From NCBI RefSeq assembly GCF_008370685.1, contig NZ_VTZU01000053.1, positions 1-47,370 on the forward strand: a DNA stretch of 47,370 bases, read 5' to 3'. A model generated the notes under the pieces. The model searched no databases, had not been told where the DNA came from, and was given only the letters and a program-made list of their open reading frames with translations. The DNA is from Aquimarina sp. RZ0 (lineage in GTDB: Bacteria > Bacteroidota > Bacteroidia > Flavobacteriales > Flavobacteriaceae). Position numbers and translations under genes: made by a program. This document shows, in pieces, positions 42,004 to 47,370 of the stretch. Position 1 is the first letter of the stretch, and every line of letters starts with the position of its first letter.

Positions 42004-43245
42004 ATGATTTCAAAAAAACACATCATTGATAGATTCATAAGCTACGTGACCATTGATACTGAAAGTGATCCTAACAGCACTACAACCCCAAGCACTAAAA
42101 AACAATGGAATCTTGCTCATAAATTAGTTGAAGAATTAAAAGCTATTGGTATGGAAGATATCACTATTGACCAAAATGCCTATATTATGGCTACACTCCC
42201 ATCCAATATTGACCAAGTCGTTCCTACCATTGGTTTTATTTCGCACTTTGATACCACTCCTGATTTTACCGGAGCCAATGTAAATCCACAAATTATTGAA
42301 ACATATGATGGCAAGGATATTATCCTCAATCAAGAAGAGAATATCATTTTATCTCCTGATTATTTTGAAGACCTAAAGCAATACAAAGGGCAAACACTAA
42401 TTACTACTGATGGCACTACACTTCTGGGAGCTGATGATAAAGCTGGGATTGCAGAAATTATTTCTGCTATGGAATACCTTATACAACACCCTGAAATCCA
42501 ACACGGAAAAATACGTATAGGATTTACTCCGGACGAAGAAATAGGGCGTGGAGCTCATAAATTTGATGTTAAAAAATTTGGAGCAGATTGGGCATATACG
42601 ATGGATGGGAGTCAGATTGGAGAGTTAGAATATGAAAATTTTAATGCTGCCGGTGCTGTAGTCTCTGTAAAAGGTAAAATCGTGCATCCTGGATATGCCA
42701 AAGACAAAATGATTAACAGTATGTATATTGCTCAAGATTTCATTAATTCACTACCCAGATTAGAAACTCCAGAACATACAAGTGACCGCGAAGGTTTTTT
42801 CCATCTTCACAGCATCCATGGTGATGTAGAAAACACTAAGTTGGAATATATCATAAGAGACCATCACAAAGAACATTTTGAAGCTAGAAAAGAGGTTATG
42901 ATCAAACTAGCTGCAGAACTAAATACGCAATACGGAAAAGATATTGTTTCTGTAGAAATTACTGATCAATATTACAATATGAAAGAAAAGGTAACCCCAG
43001 TAATGCATATTGTAGATATTGCAGAAAACGCTATGAAAACTATAGGAATCAGACCTCTTATAAAACCAATTCGTGGCGGGACAGATGGATCACAATTGAG
43101 CTATATGGGCTTACCTTGTCCTAATATTTTTGCGGGTGGTCACAATTTTCATGGAAGATACGAATATGTCCCTGTAGAAAGCATGATAAAAGCTGTAGAA
43201 GTAATTGTAAAAATTGCAGAATTAACTACAAAGTATAAGAATTAA
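42004..43245 (+). CDS. pepT: Peptidase T (aminotripeptidase)
   Basis: A 413-aa M20 family zinc metallopeptidase that removes N-terminal residues from tripeptides in the cytoplasm. Conserved elements are H81-F-D83 (GFISHFDTTPDFTG), G142-A-D144-D (LGADDKAGIAEI), the catalytic Glu pair E178-E179 (FTPDEEIGRGAHKFD) and the C-terminal RGGTDGSQLSYMGLPCPNIFAGGHNFHGRYE, which includes the last zinc ligand. Length and all motifs match PepT. It is divergent from pyrD, the two starts being about 100 bp apart, and it ends 38 bp before the inverted tRNA-Cys gene. Confidence 0.96.
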   Translation: MISKKHIIDRFISYVTIDTESDPNSTTTPSTKKQWNLAHKLVEELKAIGMEDITIDQNAYIMATLPSNIDQVVPTIGFISHFDTTPDFTGANVNPQIIETYDGKDIILNQEENIILSPDYFEDLKQYKGQTLITTDGTTLLGADDKAGIAEIISAMEYLIQHPEIQHGKIRIGFTPDEEIGRGAHKFDVKKFGADWAYTMDGSQIGELEYENFNAAGAVVSVKGKIVHPGYAKDKMINSMYIAQDFINSLPRLETPEHTSDREGFFHLHSIHGDVENTKLEYIIRDHHKEHFEARKEVMIKLAAELNTQYGKDIVSVEITDQYYNMKEKVTPVMHIVDIAENAMKTIGIRPLIKPIRGGTDGSQLSYMGLPCPNIFAGGHNFHGRYEYVPVESMIKAVEVIVKIAELTTKYKN

Positions 43246-43283
43246 AAATACATCTTTATAAAATGTTATAGCAATAAAAAAAG

Positions 43284-43355
43284 AGGTGTCGAGTAGACTC
43301 GAACTACTGTGTGTGATCTTGCAAACCACCGCCTAACCAACTCGGCCACGACACC
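43284..43355 (-). tRNA. tRNA-Cys (anticodon GCA)
   Basis: A 72-nt cloverleaf on the minus strand: acceptor stem GGTGTCG/CGACACC, D-stem GCC/GGC, anticodon stem GTGGT/ATCAC with loop TTGCAAG (anticodon GCA), T-arm AGTAG-TTCGAGT-CTACT, and discriminator T. CCA is not encoded; the sequence continues CTTTTTTT, which may act as its terminator. It lies 57 bp downstream of the racemase gene on the same strand. Confidence 0.95.
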
Positions 43356-43412
43356 TTTTTATCTTAATACTGTACTAAAAAAATAGTAAAACCTTTTCTT
43401 TGATGACTTTCT

Positions 43413-44129
43413 CTATTCTACTATTGCATATTGCGAATGATTAATCGCACACATGCATATCACTTTTGCCAATATATCAGTAGGATCAACAAATACTTTA
43501 TTAATACTTTCTGTAGACAACAATGGTAATTCTGTACACGCTAATATAACAACTTTGGCCTCGATTTTATCTAAAATTAATCTAAAATCATTAAGTAACT
43601 CTTTATTCTCAGAACCTTTTATTTTTATGCCCCTAATAAGAGTATCCATTTCTTCAGAACCTGGCGTTTCTACGCTAAAATCATCCTGAAGATATTTGTA
43701 TGGAGAAAATTTCCCTAATTCAATCACTTTTGGAATTGATAAAAGTGCAATTTCCTTAGTGTTACTTTCTAATAGATAGTCCCTCGTAACATTAACGATA
43801 GAGACAAATTTTGATTTCAAATTCATTTCTTGTATTTGCAAAGAATAATGATGCAGTACATTACAAGCAATACAAAAATAATCTACTTCACTATCAATTT
43901 TCAATAAAGCAGCTTTAAGATGACTCCATACTTCATCAGTATTAGTTTCAATACTCATAACTTTACCTAGTTCCGGAACCGAATACACTACAACATATGG
44001 AGTATCAATATCTCCTTTATACGCTTCATTATAATACTTCTTTGTATGGCTAAGAATCTTCTGCCATAAATCAATACCTGCTTCAGGTCCTGCTCCCGTA
44101 ATTATACCTATTTTACCTTTAGATTCCAT
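43413..44129 (-). CDS. Aspartate/glutamate racemase family protein
   Basis: A 238-aa cofactor-independent racemase family member. The two catalytic cysteines of the family are present: C89 in YFCIACNVLHHY and C198 in VVILACTELPLL. The N-terminal motif KIGIITGAGPEAGIDLWQKI is typical (usually GGxGPxAT, here GAGPEAG). It would interconvert L and D forms of an acidic amino acid or an analogue. It lies 2 bp after the EamA gene on the same strand and is the last protein gene of a four-gene unit. The change in the first motif and the operon setting hint at a substrate other than plain aspartate, but this is inference. Confidence 0.9.
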   Translation of the reverse strand: MESKGKIGIITGAGPEAGIDLWQKILSHTKKYYNEAYKGDIDTPYVVVYSVPELGKVMSIETNTDEVWSHLKAALLKIDSEVDYFCIACNVLHHYSLQIQEMNLKSKFVSIVNVTRDYLLESNTKEIALLSIPKVIELGKFSPYKYLQDDFSVETPGSEEMDTLIRGIKIKGSENKELLNDFRLILDKIEAKVVILACTELPLLSTESINKVFVDPTDILAKVICMCAINHSQYAIVE

Positions 44130-44131
44130 TT

Positions 44132-45046
44132 TTATTGTTTCTTAAATATTTTAAAACGTACGTTTTGCCCTAGCCGTTGTGACTGTATAAATTTAGAAAT
44201 CCTTTTCTCTAATACAACGCACAACAATCCTGATAAGATAATTATAAATGCAATTGCCACTTTTAAGGTTACTATTTCACCTAATAAAAGATAAGAAACA
44301 AGCATTCCAAAAACTGGTGTAAGCAGATTAAACGGAACTACTTGATTTGCTGAATATTTTTTTAACAATCTTCCCCAAAGAGCAAACGCCAGAATAGTTC
44401 CTAATAATCCTGTATATAAAATGGAAGTAATACCCATAGGGGTAATTTCACTCAACACCTGTAAATGGTTTTCTTCTAAAAACAACGATAAAACAAATAA
44501 AGGAACGGGCGGTATCAAGCATCCCCATACGATGAGACTAAACATATCCACGTTTTTCCCAGCAGATTTCATCAATATACTACTTGCTCCATAAAAGAAG
44601 GCCGCTCCAAGAACCAATGCAAAAGATAACAATGATCCAAAACTCTCTGAATCTGTAGCAATAAGAATAACCCCAGAAAGTCCCAATATAATACCCGTTT
44701 TCTGAATACCACTTGGTTTGTCTTTAAGAATAATTGTTGCCAAAATTGCCGCAAACAGTACAGAAGATTGTAATATTAATGATGTAAGACCAGAAGGCAT
44801 CCCAACTTTCATCCCTACATACATCAGACTAAACATGATTACATAATTCAAACCATATAGCAAAAGAAATCCTAGACTTACCTTAGGCCTTTTAACGAAT
44901 AAAAAAAGAGGGAAAGCAGCACATAAAAACCTTAGAGAGGCATTAAAAATAGGAGGAAAACCTTTAAGTCCCATTTGTATAATTGCAAAAGCTGCTCCCC
45001 AAATAATAGTTATAAATATAGCAATAAGTATGTCTTTTAATTTCAT
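44132..45046 (-). CDS. EamA family (DMT superfamily) transporter
   Basis: A 304-aa inner-membrane protein with ten predicted helices arranged as two EamA repeats (about 5-140 and 150-283). The start LIAIFITIIWGAAFAIIQMGL with PPIFNASLRFLCAAFPLFLF is typical of EamA permeases, and the second repeat includes ILYTGLLGTILAFALWGRLLKKY and NLLTPVFGMLVSYLLLGE. It follows the aminotransferase-like gene by 22 bp and precedes the racemase by 2 bp. In this setting it is the likely exporter of whatever the neighbouring enzymes make. The substrate cannot be told from sequence. Confidence 0.92.
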   Translation of the reverse strand: MKLKDILIAIFITIIWGAAFAIIQMGLKGFPPIFNASLRFLCAAFPLFLFVKRPKVSLGFLLLYGLNYVIMFSLMYVGMKVGMPSGLTSLILQSSVLFAAILATIILKDKPSGIQKTGIILGLSGVILIATDSESFGSLLSFALVLGAAFFYGASSILMKSAGKNVDMFSLIVWGCLIPPVPLFVLSLFLEENHLQVLSEITPMGITSILYTGLLGTILAFALWGRLLKKYSANQVVPFNLLTPVFGMLVSYLLLGEIVTLKVAIAFIIILSGLLCVVLEKRISKFIQSQRLGQNVRFKIFKKQ

Positions 45047-45068
45047 AATTTATATTCTAAAATTTATT

Positions 45069-46535
45069 CTACAAATAAGGTGAAAAATTCTCTTTTAGTT
45101 CTTGATTAATATCAAAGCTATCTTTAATATCTATTTCTTTAAGCTTATGCTGATATATTCCTTCTTTATTTGCACTATACTGGGTGAGATAAAAATCTAG
45201 ATTTTGTACTATATATTCTAAAGCTTTAATCAACACCTCTATTTCTTTCTTAGTAGAGTACAACCCTAAACTAACCCGAACCATCCCTTTAAAAAAATTA
45301 ACTTCATCTTCATTTTCGATATCCCATAATTCATCCAAAAGACATTCTCTTACATAAGGATGAGCACAAAAACAATCATTCCTTACCGCAATTCCAAAAT
45401 AATCATTCAACACTTTTGACAATAATTGATGAGGAAAACCTAGTATATTAAAACTTACAACACCAATTCTAGGTCCTACACTATTTTTAGGGTACATAGA
45501 AATCTTTGGTATGCCAGCCATTTTATGTATCAAATATCTGGTTAACTCTTCTTCTTTTATATAAATTTTATCCATCCCAATTTGATCAAGAAAATCTAAA
45601 GTTGAAGCAATTGTAATTATTCCGGGAATATTAGGTGTACCTGCCTGTTCTCGATCTAGTATCGAGTTTGCTAATTCATATTCATGAACAGAAACAGAAT
45701 CAACCATTCCTCCTCCATAATATTCTGGGACCATCTTTTGTAACAAATCATTTCTACCTACCAAAACCCCGGGAGTACCAGGCGCATATATTTTATGACC
45801 AGAAAAAACAAAAAAATCAATAGACTTATCAATATCTTCCTGAATCAGTTTTACTGGACAATGTGCTATCAACTGAGCTCCATCTACAATAATATAAGCT
45901 CCATACTTATGAGCCAATTTTGCTATATCATATATAGGAGTAATAATACCTGTAACATTACTGGCTCCCGTAATAGAAACATAGTTCACATTCCCATCCT
46001 GTTCTATTAGTACTTTCTCTAAATCTTGTAGTTGTATCCCTTTGTGTGTTCCATCTTCTAATATCACTGGCAAGTAGATAATTTCATTCCCTTGTGAACG
46101 ATGAGGAAGATCATTAGAATGATGTTCCATAATTGAAACTACTACAGTTTTCTTGTCAGGTCTTAGCTTACTAAGCCCTGAAGCCAACCTATTCATAACT
46201 GCTGTAGTACCACTTCCTAAAAAAACAGCTGAATAATTATCATCAACCCCAACAAAATTTTTTATTCTTTTCTGAGCCCATTTCATCATTTCATTGCTAA
46301 TCTTAGCTGTCAAATGAACTGTACTATGAGTATTAGAATAATAATTAAGAAAGTTTTGAGTAATTTTTTGTGCTGGTTTCAATGCTAGATTAGATGCTGC
46401 AGAATCAAAATAAATTCTAGAAACCAGATCATCATTAACTGTTCTAAAAACAAGATCTGCACCTATAAATGCTTTCTTAATATTTGATATATTAAATTCG
46501 CTAGTTGAATTCTTCTCTAAAAATACTGTCTTCAT
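45069..46535 (-). CDS. Class V aminotransferase, cysteine-desulfurase-like PLP enzyme
   Basis: A 488-aa fold-type I PLP enzyme related to SufS/CsdA. Motifs: IYFDSAASNLALKP (about 41-54), MEHHSNDLPHR (about 136-146), VDGAQLIAHCPV (D218), the Schiff-base Lys K248 in FVFSGHKIYAPGTPGVLVG, and DREQAGTPNIPG. In SufS the catalytic Cys lies in RTGxxCAxP; here the matching segment is RNDCFCAHPY, with C390 aligned to the catalytic Cys. About 40 extra N-terminal and 60 extra C-terminal residues exceed the usual 400-410 aa. Its start overlaps the unknown upstream gene by 35 bp. No SufE, SufU or Fe-S scaffold gene is nearby, so a biosynthetic rather than housekeeping role is likely. Confidence 0.9.
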   Translation of the reverse strand: MKTVFLEKNSTSEFNISNIKKAFIGADLVFRTVNDDLVSRIYFDSAASNLALKPAQKITQNFLNYYSNTHSTVHLTAKISNEMMKWAQKRIKNFVGVDDNYSAVFLGSGTTAVMNRLASGLSKLRPDKKTVVVSIMEHHSNDLPHRSQGNEIIYLPVILEDGTHKGIQLQDLEKVLIEQDGNVNYVSITGASNVTGIITPIYDIAKLAHKYGAYIIVDGAQLIAHCPVKLIQEDIDKSIDFFVFSGHKIYAPGTPGVLVGRNDLLQKMVPEYYGGGMVDSVSVHEYELANSILDREQAGTPNIPGIITIASTLDFLDQIGMDKIYIKEEELTRYLIHKMAGIPKISMYPKNSVGPRIGVVSFNILGFPHQLLSKVLNDYFGIAVRNDCFCAHPYVRECLLDELWDIENEDEVNFFKGMVRVSLGLYSTKKEIEVLIKALEYIVQNLDFYLTQYSANKEGIYQHKLKEIDIKDSFDINQELKENFSPYL

Positions 46536-47280
46536 CGCAGAAAAAATTTATAAATTTTGTGTTGATATCATAAACCTGAGTACCTACATATACTCCTAAC
46601 CTGATTCTATCTATATAAATGTCATTAAAAATATTTAATATGACATCACTATTATATGTCTTAATTATGGATCTGAATAAGGTCCCTAGAATAAGGTTAC
46701 ACTTAGGGTTACTGCCTTCTTTCATCACTATTGGCGACCCATCAATATCTTCTATTGTATATGCTTTTTTATTTTCTTCTATCACACAAACATCATTATC
46801 AATACACCTTATAAGTGATTGATCATTACTAGAGTAAATCTTAAATTTATCTGGAGTTCTTTTATATACTTTTCTAAAAAGCACAGATGCTTGATTTCTA
46901 GATGTACTTTCAAAGACAACATTTACTTCAGACTTAGAAAGATCTTTATTATTCAGAATTTTTAGATAATTATCAGGGATGGTATAGTTTTCTTTCAACT
47001 GTTTCCTTTGAATTTTATCTATTCCTATATCATTTATCCAAAGTATTAACTTGGAAGAAACATTCATTTTCTTTAATTCACAATAAACTGAAACTCCTAG
47101 TTTAAATGAAAAAATTTCAGATTCCCCCTCATTAGATAAATCACTTAAATCTGGTGCAACACAATAATGTCCGGCTATAATAGAAATATTCGCATCTGTA
47201 TCTAGATATGGAACAAGACTTCCTTTAATCTGATCCCTTATAGTATAGGTTACCTCTAAAATTAATTTATTTTTAATCAA
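46501..47280 (-). CDS. Unknown protein, first gene of the cysteine-desulfurase-like operon
   Basis: A 259-aa protein I do not recognise. It has no signal peptide or membrane helix. The front has SIIAGHYCVAPDLSDLSNEGESEIFSFKLG and an alternating strand/helix pattern (SSKLILWINDIGIDKIQRKQLKENY), the middle NQASVLFRKVYKRTPDKFKI, and the end is marked by VYVGTQVYDINTKFINFFCDEDSIFREEF. A Rossmann-like fold with a possible nucleotide or small-ligand role is conceivable but not shown. It overlaps the PLP enzyme by 35 bp, an unusually long overlap that implies coupled translation and a shared pathway. The start is close to the window edge; only 90 bp of upstream sequence is visible. Confidence 0.7.
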   Translation of the reverse strand: MIKNKLILEVTYTIRDQIKGSLVPYLDTDANISIIAGHYCVAPDLSDLSNEGESEIFSFKLGVSVYCELKKMNVSSKLILWINDIGIDKIQRKQLKENYTIPDNYLKILNNKDLSKSEVNVVFESTSRNQASVLFRKVYKRTPDKFKIYSSNDQSLIRCIDNDVCVIEENKKAYTIEDIDGSPIVMKEGSNPKCNLILGTLFRSIIKTYNSDVILNIFNDIYIDRIRLGVYVGTQVYDINTKFINFFCDEDSIFREEFN

Positions 47281-47370
47281 ATAGTTATAGTATTTTACTG
47301 ACTAAACACAGGTGAGATGAATAGTTACAAACGCACAGGAACAACTTCTTTATTTTCAGAAAGTTATCGA

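Noticed and set aside
45069..46535. Housekeeping SufS of an Fe-S assembly operon
   Set aside because: No sufB, sufC, sufD or sufE gene is adjacent, and the protein has long extra termini, so the suf role is not supported here.

Overview
The window is AT-rich DNA from a marine member of the Flavobacteriaceae (Bacteroidota), plausibly Aquimarina or a close relative. This rests on secreted proteins with C-terminal T9SS (Por) sorting domains, FecI-type and ECF42 sigma factors, an imelysin/DUF4856/HTTM/TonB-receptor operon, a GH117 alpha-neoagarobiosidase-like enzyme, and a promoter upstream of the DUF4856 gene that matches the Bacteroidetes -33 TTTG / -7 TAnnTTTG pattern with a 19-nt spacer. The genus is an inference; the phylum and family are well supported. 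I see no transposase, phage or CRISPR genes.

Layout. 1-9.9 kb: a secreted GH117-CBM6-T9SS enzyme; an overlapping minus-strand cassette of alpha/beta hydrolase, ECF sigma factor and membrane protein; three secreted proteins on the plus strand (MORN-like, a lactonase/propeller-like protein, an Ig-like protein); then YdeI/OmdA-like and GyrI-like proteins. 9.9-18.3 kb: a gene-poor region full of short inverted-repeat elements, with an orphan FecI-type sigma factor, a T9SS-secreted repeat protein, and an ECF42 sigma factor with two YciI-like partners. 18.3-31.2 kb: a 2H phosphoesterase, a DUF3999/DUF2339 pair, a run of small secreted proteins (including a possible clan-CD peptidase overlapping a YARHG protein), ferritin, a Cys/Lys-rich mini-protein, a lipoprotein gene broken by two tandem short elements, and a PAS protein. 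31.2-39.8 kb: a probable iron-uptake operon (DUF4856, imelysin, HTTM, TonB receptor), a haem-binding-domain protein with HMG-CoA lyase, and a LysE exporter. 39.9-47.3 kb: a spondin-domain T9SS protein, pyrD, pepT, tRNA-Cys(GCA), and a four-gene operon of unknown pathway (unknown protein, cysteine-desulfurase-like enzyme, EamA permease, Asp/Glu racemase).

Most unusual: intergenic DNA holds at least six families of non-coding elements of about 75-172 bp with terminal inverted repeats. One family (four copies, each exactly 160 bp) is flanked every time by a 3-bp TAA/TTA duplication, so these are MITEs. Two such elements sit back to back inside a DUF4440-type lipoprotein gene; removing both, plus the duplicated TAAs, restores the reading frame exactly. 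Several families with unrelated ends share a central core around ATAGCYATAGCTACGG, which suggests a common functional centre.

Functional themes: envelope and secreted proteins, extracytoplasmic-function signalling (three sigma factors), iron uptake and storage, and a small uncharacterised metabolic operon at the right end. All functions are read from sequence motifs by eye; no database search was possible.
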